Shown: positions 1 through 7,225, numbered from the stretch's first letter. The stretch is DNA of 7,515 nt from Gammaproteobacteria bacterium (GCA_030425615.1 JAUIAI010000111.1:1-7515); one strand, 5' to 3'. Numbers and translations are program-made. The notes: generated by a model not told the origin, from the sequence alone.

Positions 1-4
1 AACC

Positions 5-550
5 ATGAGCATCACCACCCGTCAGCCCGTCCCGTCCACCTCCACCGACGACCGGAGCAGCCGCATTGGTGGCGTCGCCGCCGTCGTCGCCGCCCTCACG
101 TTCGTGTTCGGCATCGTCATGTTCGCCACGAGCATGACCGACTACACGACGGGCGATCCCAGCCCGGCCGAGTCGGTCGACTTCCTCGTCGCCCACCAGG
201 GCTCGCTGTTCGTCTGGTACCTCGTCATCTTCCTCGTGTTCGGCATCGCCCTGGTGCCGCTCGCCCTCGCCCTCCACCGGCGACTCGCACCGGCCACGCC
301 GATGCTGGCCACGACGGCCACCGCCTTCGGGTTGATCTGGGCGGGCCTGATGTTCGCCACCGGGATGATCTCGAACATCGGGATCGAGGTCGTCGCCGAC
401 CTGGCCGGCTCGCACCCGGGCGACGCCCCGGCCGTGTGGTCGGCGATCGACGCCGTCACCGACGGCCTCGGCGGCGGCAACGAGCTCGTCGGCGCGCTGT
501 GGATCGGCCTGATCAGCCTGGCCGCCCTCGCCTCGGAGCTGCTGCCATGA
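5..550 (+). CDS. Truncated multi-pass membrane protein, actinobacterial type (DUF4386-like), function unknown
   Basis: The predicted product is 181 residues. After a polar Ser/Thr-rich N-terminus (about 1-22) there are hydrophobic segments at roughly 23-46, 68-90 and 100-122, and the start of a fourth at about 163-176. The loop before the fourth carries a GLGGGNELVG motif that I associate with small DUF4386-like integral membrane proteins of Actinobacteria; no catalytic residues are visible. The protein ends within the fourth hydrophobic segment (LISLAALASELLP), where such proteins would be expected to continue through further helices, so the C-terminus looks missing. The start at base 5 leaves only four upstream bases, so no ribosome site can be judged and the true start may lie outside the window. 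The stop overlaps the plsC start by four bases. Nothing in the proteobacterial neighbourhood suggests a role. It is most likely foreign to the rest of the window, either through contig chimerism or transfer. The family assignment is from memory and tentative. Confidence 0.5.
   Translation: MSITTRQPVPSTSTDDRSSRIGGVAAVVAALTFVFGIVMFATSMTDYTTGDPSPAESVDFLVAHQGSLFVWYLVIFLVFGIALVPLALALHRRLAPATPMLATTATAFGLIWAGLMFATGMISNIGIEVVADLAGSHPGDAPAVWSAIDAVTDGLGGGNELVGALWIGLISLAALASELLP
518..550 (+). other. Possible tail of gmhB, or the chimeric junction zone
   Basis: The last ten codons of the upstream frame read LAALASELLP followed by a stop that overlaps the plsC start as ATGA. In Pseudomonas and other gammaproteobacteria the gene directly upstream of plsC is gmhB (heptose bisphosphate phosphatase), whose C-terminal helix often ends in a similar Ala/Leu-rich sequence. 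These bases could therefore be the native gmhB end, with the switch to actinobacterial-type sequence somewhere around 505-535. A GGAG at 535-538, eight bases before the ATG at 547, is a good Shine-Dalgarno for plsC and so belongs to the native side. Ten residues are too few to prove the identity. Confidence 0.3.
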
Positions 551-1302
551 TGGCCGTGCGCTCGGCGCTCTATCTCGCCTTCCAGGTGCTGACGGTGATC
601 CCGTACGCGCTGCTGTGCCTGCTCTGCGCGCCGCTGCCGCTGCACTGGCGATACCGCATCACGGTCGGCTGGCCCGCGCTCTGCGTCTGGGGCGCTCGAG
701 TGATCCTGGGCATCCGCTGGCAGGTCCGGGGCGCGGAGAACCTGCCCGACGGTCCGGCCATCCTGCTGTCCAAGCACCAGAGCACCTGGGAAACGCTTTT
801 CTATCCGAGCTTCATGCCGCGTGAGCTCTGTTTCGTGTTCAAACGCGAACTGCTGTACCTGCCGTTCTTCGGCTGGGGAATCGCACTGCTGGACATGATC
901 CACATCGACCGGCGACGTGGCACCGACGCGTTCGAGCAGGTGGTCCGCCAGGGCGCGGACAAACTCGCCCAGGGCCGCTGGATCATCATGTTTCCTGAAG
1001 GGACCCGGACGCCGGTCGGCGGCCAGGGCCGGTACAAGTCCGGCGGCAGCCGGCTCGCGGTGCGTACCGGCACCCCCGTGGTACCGATCGCCGTCGATTC
1101 GGGGCGTTGCTGGCCGCGCAAGGCCTTTCTCAAGAAGCCCGGGCTGATCACGGTCTCTATCGGCCCGCCCATCGATCCGGAAGGCCTCGAACCCGACCCG
1201 CTGATGCGTCGTGTCGAGTCCTGGATCGAGCAGGAAATGCGCAACCTGCACCCCGAGGCCTACACCGCCCAGACTCCGCAGGACGCGAGCCAGACCGCAT
1301 GA
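547..1302 (+). CDS. plsC: 1-acyl-sn-glycerol-3-phosphate acyltransferase (PlsC family)
   Basis: The product is 251 residues. It should transfer an acyl group to lysophosphatidic acid to make phosphatidic acid at the inner membrane. A hydrophobic anchor lies at about 6-30 and another at about 42-56. Acyltransferase motif I is H77-QSTW-E82, an HX4E form of the usual HX4D that is common in the Pseudomonas HdtS-like branch. Motif II is the KRELLYLPFFGWG block (99-111) leading to IHIDR, motif III is FPEGTR (149-154), and motif IV is TPVVPIAVDSG (176-186). The length matches the family. The start at 547 is favoured by GGAG at 535-538; a second ATG at 550 is possible but spaced less well. It overlaps the upstream stop and the downstream ygjP start by four bases each, so it is probably translationally coupled to the next gene. 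The acyl acceptor could be a different lysolipid; the fold assignment is secure. Confidence 0.93.
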   Translation: MMAVRSALYLAFQVLTVIPYALLCLLCAPLPLHWRYRITVGWPALCVWGARVILGIRWQVRGAENLPDGPAILLSKHQSTWETLFYPSFMPRELCFVFKRELLYLPFFGWGIALLDMIHIDRRRGTDAFEQVVRQGADKLAQGRWIIMFPEGTRTPVGGQGRYKSGGSRLAVRTGTPVVPIAVDSGRCWPRKAFLKKPGLITVSIGPPIDPEGLEPDPLMRRVESWIEQEMRNLHPEAYTAQTPQDASQTA

Positions 1303-2112
1303 CCGTCGTCTCCCCACACGCGTCACGGCGCAGCCGTGCATTCGCGCGCCGACACGCCAACCCGATCGCCGCCGCGCTCCACGGTGCAGTGCAGCTGTTG
1401 CTGCCGTTCGCGGACCCCGCGTCGCGCTCACAGCCGGGACAGCAGGTTCACCGGCTGCCGGACGGCAGGGCGATCCCATACACGCTGACACGCCGCCGCC
1501 GGCGCACCATCGGCTTCACCATCGACGATCGCGGACTCACGGTCAGCGCACCCCTGCGCCTGTCTCGGGCCTCCATCGACGATGCGATCGTGGAGAAGCG
1601 GTCCTGGATCGTGCGCAAGCTCGACGAGTGGCAGCACATCGCGCGGCGACGCGAGCAGCTGGAGAACGCCTGGCGCGAAGGCGGCGTGATCCGCTACCTC
1701 GGTGAGCCGTGCCGGCTCGGCAGGCTTGAAAACGGTGCCGAACCCACACTACGACACGGCTCGCAGGGATACGAGCTGTTGTTGCCGGCCACCCCCCGTT
1801 CCAGGGCGGGGAACTCGACTTTCACAGGCGACGACGCACTACGCGAAGAGGCCGAGCGCTGGCTGCGTGCGCGGGCGCTCGAGCATCTCGGCGAACGAAT
1901 CGTGCACGTCGCGCGGCGTGGTGCGGCTGAACTGGCGACTGATCCAGTTGCCGCCGGAACTGATCGACTACGTGGTCGTACACGAACTCGCGCATCTGCG
2001 TGAGCTGCATCATGGCCCGGCGTTCTGGGCGCTCGTGGAACGCATCCTTCCCGGCTATTCCGACGCGCGACGGCAGCTTCGCGAGATGCCGGAGCATCTG
2101 GGTGGCTGCTGA
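1299..2112 (+). pseudogene. YgjP-like (DUF45, M48-type) zinc metallopeptidase, broken by internal deletion/frameshift
   Basis: Two frames together make one YgjP-type protein. From the ATG at 1299 the first frame gives an Arg-rich N-terminus, then RTIGFTIDDRGLTVSAP, the KRSWIVRKLDEW segment, a YLGEPCRL segment and a helix ending in LEHLGERI near base 1901. That frame then loses similarity and stops at 2003. The family pattern resumes in the +1 frame from about base 1900 with SCTSRGVVRLNWRLI, the zinc-site DYVVVHELAHLRELHHG (HELAH at bases 1981-1995, third ligand His shortly after) and FWALVERILPGY, ending at 2112. What is missing is the roughly 25 residues that normally join these blocks, including the Arg-Trp-Gly of the conserved RWGSC motif. 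The change of frame requires a loss of 3n+2 bases, probably 70-80. An intact zinc site in a second frame cannot rescue the protein, so the gene is inactive if the sequence is correct. It overlaps plsC by four bases; its Shine-Dalgarno is weak. The molecular role of intact YgjP homologues is poorly defined. Confidence 0.85.
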
Positions 2113-2113
2113 G

Positions 2114-2131
2114 CGCGCGCCGTTGCGCGCG
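2114..2131. terminator. GC-rich hairpin between convergent ygjP and gloA (possible bidirectional terminator)
   Basis: CGCGCGC at 2114-2120 pairs with GCGCGCG at 2125-2131 around a four-base CGTT loop, giving a strong seven-base-pair stem. It fills most of the 24-base gap between the convergent stops of ygjP (2112) and gloA (2137), which is where a shared terminator would sit. Neither strand has a T-run after the stem, so it is not a canonical intrinsic terminator. In DNA this rich in GC, such a stem may also occur by chance. Confidence 0.3.
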
Positions 2132-2136
2132 TCGGC

Positions 2137-2538
2137 TCAGATTTCGCGACTGGACGTCTCGATCAGCTCGATCTTGTAGCCGTCCGGATCCTCGACGAAC
2201 GCGATCATCGTCTTGCCGCCCTTGACCGGGCCGGGTTCGCGGGTGATGCGTCCCCCGGCGTCGCGAATACGGTCGCAGGTCTCGGTCACGCTGTCCACTC
2301 CGAGCGCGATGTGACCGTACGCCGTGCCCAGGTCGTATTCGGACGTGCCGTAGTTGTAGGTCAGTTCGATCTCGGCCTCGCCCTGCTTGTTGCCGCCGCC
2401 GTAGCCGACGAAGGCCAGCGAGTATTTCTGCTCGGGCCGGTCCGTGGTGCGCAGCAGCTCCATGCCGAGGGTTTCGGTGTAGAACTTGATCGAGCGCTGC
2501 ATGTCGCCCACTCGCAGCATCGTATGAAGCATCTTCAT
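2137..2538 (-). CDS. gloA: Lactoylglutathione lyase (glyoxalase I), short Ni-dependent type
   Basis: The product is 133 residues, nearly the same length as E. coli GloA (135). It isomerises the hemithioacetal of methylglyoxal and glutathione to S-lactoylglutathione in the cytoplasm. The N-terminus (MLHTMLRVGDMQRSIKFY), EIELTYNYG, LGTAYGHIA, GPVKGG and FVEDPDGYKIELIE blocks are all present. The four metal ligands expected from the E. coli enzyme are in place: H5, E58, H76 and E124. The protein lacks the insertions of the long Zn-type enzymes, so nickel or cobalt use is the likely case. The ATG overlaps the ksgA stop by four bases (ATGA), which implies translational coupling; only a weak GAGA lies upstream. 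It is the last gene of the leftward block. Identity is very secure; the metal preference is inferred from family. Confidence 0.96.
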   Translation of the reverse strand: MKMLHTMLRVGDMQRSIKFYTETLGMELLRTTDRPEQKYSLAFVGYGGGNKQGEAEIELTYNYGTSEYDLGTAYGHIALGVDSVTETCDRIRDAGGRITREPGPVKGGKTMIAFVEDPDGYKIELIETSSREI

Positions 2539-3446
2539 GGTTTCTCTGCCGGGTTCGGGGGGATGTTGGATGAGGTCTCCGACGGCGTCTGCGCACCGCC
2601 GAGTTCTCTGGCCAGCGCATGATAACGCTCGGCGGCGACGTCCTCGGGACGCGCCGTCGGCTCGAGATCCGAAGCTTGAACGCCCTGACCGGCCAGCCAG
2701 GGCAGAAGCGTCCCTCTGAGCATCTTGCGGCGCTGGCCGAATGCGACGGCCAGAAGCCGTTCCAGCCCTGCGGGCTCGGCGACCGCCGGCCGTGCGCGCG
2801 GCACCATGCGAACGACGGCCGATTCCACCCGAGGCGGCGGATCGAAGGCCTGCGCAGGGACGGTGATCACGATCTCCATGTCGAAGAACGCCTGCATGAG
2901 CACGCCCAGCCGGCCGTAGGACGCGCCCGCTTTCGCCACCAGCCGCTCGGCGACCTCGAGTTGCACCATGAAATGCGCGTCGCGAACGACGCCCAACGCG
3001 GGGATGAGCCCGGTCATCAGCGGCGTGGCGACGTTGTAGGGGAGATTGCCGACGAGCCGTAGGGCTCCTCCGGCGGCCAGCGCCGCCCAGTCGGCACGCA
3101 GGGCATCGGCTTCGATCAACGTCAACCGATCCGGCGGATACCGCTTGCGCAGCCTGGCCGCGAGATCACGATCAATCTCGATCGCGGTCAGATGCGCGAC
3201 GCTCTCGAGCAGCACCTCGGTCAGCGCGCCGAGCCCCGGGCCGATCTCCAGGAGGCGGTCCCGTGGCGTCGGCGCGATCGCGTTCACGATCGCGGCCAGA
3301 ACCGCGCGATCGACGAGGAAATGCTGGCCGAAACGCTTGCGTGCCCGATGACCGGTTCCCGCAGCACCCCCGGAGCGGGCGTTGCCGCCGGGACGGGCCC
3401 GGTCGCCGTCGACAGGCCCGACCGGCCGCGGCTCACGCCGGCTCAT
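2535..3446 (-). CDS. ksgA: 16S rRNA (adenine1518-N6/adenine1519-N6)-dimethyltransferase
   Basis: This enzyme (also named rsmA) uses S-adenosylmethionine to dimethylate two adjacent adenines in the 3' hairpin of 16S rRNA late in 30S assembly. In order: the RKRFGQHFL signature (36-44), SAM-binding motif I EIGPGLGALT (67-76), the acidic EID loop (90-92), the motif IV catalytic NLPYN (134-138), the FDPPPRVESAVV block, and the C-terminal FGQRRKMLRGTL element. The product is 303 residues against about 273 in E. coli. The excess is an Arg/Gly/Pro-rich N-terminal stretch of about 33 residues and a polar C-terminal tail after RELGG. The start is forced: between the ATG at 3446 and the RKRFGQHFL motif there is no in-frame ATG, GTG or TTG. 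The gene begins three bases after the surA stop and overlaps gloA by four, so it sits inside the operon. pdxA, often between surA and ksgA, is absent. Confidence 0.96.
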   Translation of the reverse strand: MSRREPRPVGPVDGDRARPGGNARSGGAAGTGHRARKRFGQHFLVDRAVLAAIVNAIAPTPRDRLLEIGPGLGALTEVLLESVAHLTAIEIDRDLAARLRKRYPPDRLTLIEADALRADWAALAAGGALRLVGNLPYNVATPLMTGLIPALGVVRDAHFMVQLEVAERLVAKAGASYGRLGVLMQAFFDMEIVITVPAQAFDPPPRVESAVVRMVPRARPAVAEPAGLERLLAVAFGQRRKMLRGTLLPWLAGQGVQASDLEPTARPEDVAAERYHALARELGGAQTPSETSSNIPPNPAEKP

Positions 3447-3449
3447 CGC

Positions 3450-4778
3450 TCACGGCTCGAGGCGCATTTCGACGTAGGTCTGATCACGCAACTGGGCCAG
3501 CCAGTCGCTCCAGGCCTCGGCACTGCGGCGGCGCAGAAGCATCTGCCGGGCCCTTTCCTTCGCCCGGTCTGCCGTGCTGCCCGAGGTTCGGCGCTCGATC
3601 ACCTGGATCAGATGCAGCCCGAAAGGCGACTGCACGACAGGGCTGACCTCGCCCGGATCGAGCTCCCCCATCGCCCGCTCGAACTCGGGCACCGTGTTCC
3701 CCGGCGCGACCCAGCCGAGTTCTCCGCCGCGGCTCGCGCTGCCGTCCTCGGAATACTGCCGCGCCATGGTCTCGAACCGGGCCGAGCCATCGACCAGCCG
3801 CGACCGGACACGGTCCAGCAACTGCCTGGCCTCGGCTTCGCTGCGGCCGCCGACCCCCGTGCGGATGAGGATGTGCCGCACGCGTGTCTGCTGCAGCGGC
3901 TCGCCACCCGCGCCGCTGCCACCGCCCCGCCGCTCCTGCAGTTTCAGAAGGTGAAGACCCGCCGGACTGCGCACGATGTCGCTCGTATCGCCCACCGACA
4001 GCGGCTCGATCGCGGACACGAAGAGCCCGGGCAGCTGATCGGCCGAACGCCAGCCGAAGGAACCGCCCTGCTCCGCCTCCGCGCCTTCGGAGATTTCTCG
4101 CGCCAGGGTCTCGAACGACTCCCCCTGGCGGACACGCTCCCGCACGGCGCGCATCCGTTCGGTGCGTTGCGCCAGCAATTCCGGATCGGGAGTCTCGGGC
4201 AGGGACAGGAAGATCTGCGCGATGCGGTATTCGGGGACCGAACGCTCCTGGTTCGCCGGATCCGCCAGGAACGCCTCGACGTCCGCGTCGCTGACGCGCA
4301 GCGTGGACTCGACCTCCAGTTCGCGCAGCCTGACTTCGGCGATCTGCGCGCGGATCTGCTCACGGAAGGCGTCGATGGATGCGCCTTCGGCCTCGAGGCG
4401 TCGACGCAACGTATCGACGGTGACCCGGTTGTTCGAAGCGATCGCTTCCAGACCGCGGTCGATCTGCCCCTCGTCGATGGTGATGCCGCGCTCGCGGGCA
4501 CGCTGGACCAGCGCCTGCTCGAGCACCATCTGCTCCAGCACCTGCTCGCGCAGCGACTGTTCGGACAGGCTCGCGGCGGCGCGGGGGTCGGTGACGCGCA
4601 CCACGCCCACGCGGGCCGCCAGCTCGCGCTCGGTGACGATACCGTCGTTGACCACGGCGACCACGCGGTCCACCGGGCGCACGCTCTGCGCCCAGCCTAC
4701 CGTCACGGACATCATGATCCCGACGGCGACGGCCAGTCGGCGCAGCCGGGGCCACGAAAGGAATTCAGCGATAGTCAA
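3450..4778 (-). CDS. surA: Periplasmic chaperone and peptidyl-prolyl isomerase SurA
   Basis: SurA binds unfolded outer-membrane proteins in the periplasm and hands them to the BAM complex. From the TTG at 4778 the product is 442 residues, close to E. coli SurA (428). Residues 1-30 form a signal peptide: LRRLAVAVG basic-to-hydrophobic region, then VTVGWA with probable cleavage after it. The N-terminal chaperone domain starts at DRVVAVVNDGIVTERE. Parvulin domain 1 (about 182-284) runs from EYRIAQIFL to SPAGLHLLKL; parvulin domain 2 (about 298-397) runs from VRHILIRT through GGELGWV to SPFGLHLIQV. A C-terminal helix with DWLAQLRDQTYVEMRL closes the chaperone core. The start needs judgement: an upstream GTG at 4817 lies deep in lptD without a ribosome site, and the ATGs at 4715/4712 would remove the signal peptide. 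The TTG has a GGA eight bases upstream and overlaps lptD by only 14 bases. Its neighbour LptD is a classic SurA client. Confidence 0.95.
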   Translation of the reverse strand: MTIAEFLSWPRLRRLAVAVGIMMSVTVGWAQSVRPVDRVVAVVNDGIVTERELAARVGVVRVTDPRAAASLSEQSLREQVLEQMVLEQALVQRARERGITIDEGQIDRGLEAIASNNRVTVDTLRRRLEAEGASIDAFREQIRAQIAEVRLRELEVESTLRVSDADVEAFLADPANQERSVPEYRIAQIFLSLPETPDPELLAQRTERMRAVRERVRQGESFETLAREISEGAEAEQGGSFGWRSADQLPGLFVSAIEPLSVGDTSDIVRSPAGLHLLKLQERRGGGSGAGGEPLQQTRVRHILIRTGVGGRSEAEARQLLDRVRSRLVDGSARFETMARQYSEDGSASRGGELGWVAPGNTVPEFERAMGELDPGEVSPVVQSPFGLHLIQVIERRTSGSTADRAKERARQMLLRRRSAEAWSDWLAQLRDQTYVEMRLEP

Positions 4779-7080
4779 TGTAGCGATCCGTTGTTTCGTC
4801 CAGGGAGCGGGGCACACGGAAACCAGGGATGTTGCGGCGCAGGATGGTCAGCGGGTCCGTTCCGATGCGGCCGAGCCCGCTGAACTCGAACTGCAGGAAG
4901 AACGCCGTGGTGCGCTGGTTCTCGGCGGTCACGAAACGCTGCACCGCAAGACGCGTCGCCCAGCAATCGGACGAATATTGTGCACCGATCAGGGCCTCGA
5001 TGACCCCGGGGCGGGTAGGCTCGAGTTCACCCACCTCGTTGATCTGCTGGTCGAGCCAGGAATAGTTGAAGCGGCCCATGAGCGTCCACCGCCTGTTCAG
5101 CGGCCACTGGAACGAGGTGTCGATCTGACCCAGCTCGCCTCGCTGGTAGCGGGCGCCGAAGTTCAGGATGCGGTCGTCGCCCGGGCGGTAGCGCATCGTG
5201 AGGCTCAGGCGGGGCACCCGTGTGTCCACGAGGCTGATCTGGACGCCGCTGTCGAAACTGATGCCCCCGCCGAGCTCGCCCGCCGCCGCCAGCAAGACGT
5301 CGGAGCGGCGGTCCGTTCGGGCCACCAGGCCCGGAAACTCGACGCGCTGGCTCGTGAAGTAGAGCCGCTGCCCGATCGCGAAGCGGAACTGCTCGGCACC
5401 GGACCCCGGATCGATCATCCGGCTCACAACGGCGGCCGTCAGCTGGTTGACGTCCGCGATCCGGTCGTGGCCGACGAACAGGTTGGGCGAGAACAGCTGC
5501 CCGAAGCCGAACTCGGTCACGCCCGAATCGAAGATGGGAATGTCCGACTGATCGCGATACGGCGTCCACGCGTAGTACAGACGCGGCTCCAGGGTCTGCA
5601 CCATGGGGCGGCCGAGAAAGCGCGTGTCGCGCTCGAAGACCAGGCCGGAGTCGACCTCGAACGTGGGCAGCGCCCGGTTGATGCCGGTCTCCGCGCCCGG
5701 GTTGGAGTCCAGCCGGTAGGCGCTCGCGTGAACGCTCAGCCGCGGCTCGACGAACCAGCCCGGACGCCGGATCGGATAGCTGATGCGGGGGTTGACGACC
5801 ACCCGCAGCCCTTCGATCGCATCGTCCAGTCGACGCGTGAAATAGGTGGCGTCGATCAGGGTCGAGACGTCCATGCCGCGCCAGTTGCGCACCGTGTTGG
5901 TCAGCCGCAGCTGGGGCAGGCGCTGATAGGGCGGCGCGTCGCGGGCATCGAGGATGCTGCGGTACTGGGTCGCCCGGAACAGCACCTGCCAGGGCCCCCA
6001 GCCCCGGGTGAGGAGCAGGTCGCGCGGCAGGTTGCGTTCGGACGTCGCGATGATCGAACGGCCGTAGTCCAGGAAGTACTCGTCGTCCGAGATGCCGTTC
6101 AGGTCCAGGACCCCGCGCCAGCCGGCGAGTTCCCGGATGCGGTGCTGCAACGACCACTGGAAACGGGTCTCGCTGTTGACCCAGTCGTTGGGATTGACTT
6201 CGCCGCGCAGATCGCCGTCATAGTCAGGCTGCAGATAGCGGAAATGACCGCCCACCTGCAGTCCGCGCCGCGACATGATCCGCGGCGTCCAGGTCATGTC
6301 GTAGTTCGGCGCGATGTTCCAGTAGTAGGGAACCTCGAGCTCCGCACCCGTCCGGTTGGTGAGCGCCAGGCTCGGCGGCAGGAAGCCGCTGCGGCGTTCG
6401 TCGCTGAGCGGGAACCAGAATACCGGCAGCGTGAACAGCTTCAGCCCCCGGAAGTGCAGGCTCGCGTTGCGCCCCTGACCCTCGTTCTCCTCATTGTCCA
6501 GCGTGAGCGTGTCCGCGCGCAGATACCAGTCCTCCGCGTCGCAGGGGCAGGTGCTGTAGGTGGCTCCCTCGAGCACGCTGCGCCCCTCGCCCTCGAAGAC
6601 CACCCGGTCCGCGGTGCCTCGGCCCCCGCTCGTGGACAGCTCGTAGCTCGGGGATTCGAAGACACCCGTGCTCGACCCCAGATTGAGTTTCAGGCTCGGT
6701 CCGGTGAACAGCGCGCCGGCCCGGCTGATACTCACGCCCCCTTCAGCGCTCAGTTCCTCGGTTCCCCTGTCGTACTCGATCCGCGACGAGCCGATCCGGG
6801 TGTCGCCGCGCCGCACGCTGGCATCGCCCTCGATGATCAGCCGCTCGCCCTCGGTCTCGATGCGCTCGCCCTCGGCGAAGATCGGCCGCGCGCTGTCGTC
6901 GCCACGGGCTGCCGCACCGAACTCGCGCTCCAGCTTGAGCGTCACCGGCGGACTCTGGGCGGCCGCCAGGGCCGGCAGCAGGAGCGCGAACGCCCCCGCC
7001 CAGGCCAGGCCGTGCGGGGCTCGCGGCTTCGCCTGCGCGGGATCCGCAGGGGCGCCGGGCTCGGGTTCAGTGAGGCGCAT
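4765..7080 (-). CDS. lptD: LPS-assembly outer-membrane protein LptD
   Basis: LptD, plugged by the lipoprotein LptE, inserts lipopolysaccharide into the outer leaflet of the outer membrane. The product is 771 residues, within the family range (784 in E. coli). Residues 1-41 are a signal peptide with a long polar n-region, a core WAGAFALLLPALA and cleavage near AAA-Q. An LptA-like periplasmic beta-jellyroll spans about 66-175, followed by the LptD beta-barrel, including RRSGFLPPS, VPYYWNIAPNYDMTWTPR and LEPRLYYAWTPYR. Only three cysteines are present: C178 and C180 in STCPCD, and C706 in SSDCW. Comparison with E. coli puts C178 at C173 and C706 at C725, while the C31 and C724 equivalents are missing (D705 stands in the latter place). 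The start at 7080 is bounded by an in-frame TGA 15 bases upstream. It is the first gene of the leftward operon and overlaps surA slightly. Identity is very secure. Confidence 0.97.
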   Translation of the reverse strand: MRLTEPEPGAPADPAQAKPRAPHGLAWAGAFALLLPALAAAQSPPVTLKLEREFGAAARGDDSARPIFAEGERIETEGERLIIEGDASVRRGDTRIGSSRIEYDRGTEELSAEGGVSISRAGALFTGPSLKLNLGSSTGVFESPSYELSTSGGRGTADRVVFEGEGRSVLEGATYSTCPCDAEDWYLRADTLTLDNEENEGQGRNASLHFRGLKLFTLPVFWFPLSDERRSGFLPPSLALTNRTGAELEVPYYWNIAPNYDMTWTPRIMSRRGLQVGGHFRYLQPDYDGDLRGEVNPNDWVNSETRFQWSLQHRIRELAGWRGVLDLNGISDDEYFLDYGRSIIATSERNLPRDLLLTRGWGPWQVLFRATQYRSILDARDAPPYQRLPQLRLTNTVRNWRGMDVSTLIDATYFTRRLDDAIEGLRVVVNPRISYPIRRPGWFVEPRLSVHASAYRLDSNPGAETGINRALPTFEVDSGLVFERDTRFLGRPMVQTLEPRLYYAWTPYRDQSDIPIFDSGVTEFGFGQLFSPNLFVGHDRIADVNQLTAAVVSRMIDPGSGAEQFRFAIGQRLYFTSQRVEFPGLVARTDRRSDVLLAAAGELGGGISFDSGVQISLVDTRVPRLSLTMRYRPGDDRILNFGARYQRGELGQIDTSFQWPLNRRWTLMGRFNYSWLDQQINEVGELEPTRPGVIEALIGAQYSSDCWATRLAVQRFVTAENQRTTAFFLQFEFSGLGRIGTDPLTILRRNIPGFRVPRSLDETTDRYIDYR

Positions 7081-7225
7081 GCCGTCTCTGGATTGTCAGC
7101 ATCGGTCGCGGCTGGAGCCGCTGTGTCGTCGGTTCGGCCCCGACGCGCGGGCGGCATCGCCGCATCGAACATCGGGAAGGCGCACGGGGGTGGATGGCCT
7201 CCCATCGGCCGGCCTCGGGCGCCGT

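Noticed and set aside
775..792. HX4E instead of HX4D in the acyltransferase motif of PlsC
   Set aside because: The Glu form is typical of the Pseudomonas HdtS-like PlsC branch, so it is not a sign of a defective or novel enzyme.
142..1491. A 449-codon minus-strand open frame opposite the membrane protein, plsC and ygjP
   Set aside because: Arg/Ala/Gly-rich translation with no family pattern; the plus-strand PlsC motifs are clear.
1702..2112. A separate small zinc peptidase gene carrying HELAH
   Set aside because: It has no start near the conserved block and its residues continue the YgjP pattern begun in the other frame, so it is the 3' half of one broken gene.
3192..4883. A 563-codon plus-strand open frame antisense to surA and ksgA
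   Set aside because: It shadows well-identified genes and has no motif or ribosome site supporting it.
6942..7205. A small minus-strand frame starting in the lptD leader
   Set aside because: It runs out of frame into lptD, is Pro/Arg/Ala-rich, and has no recognisable feature.
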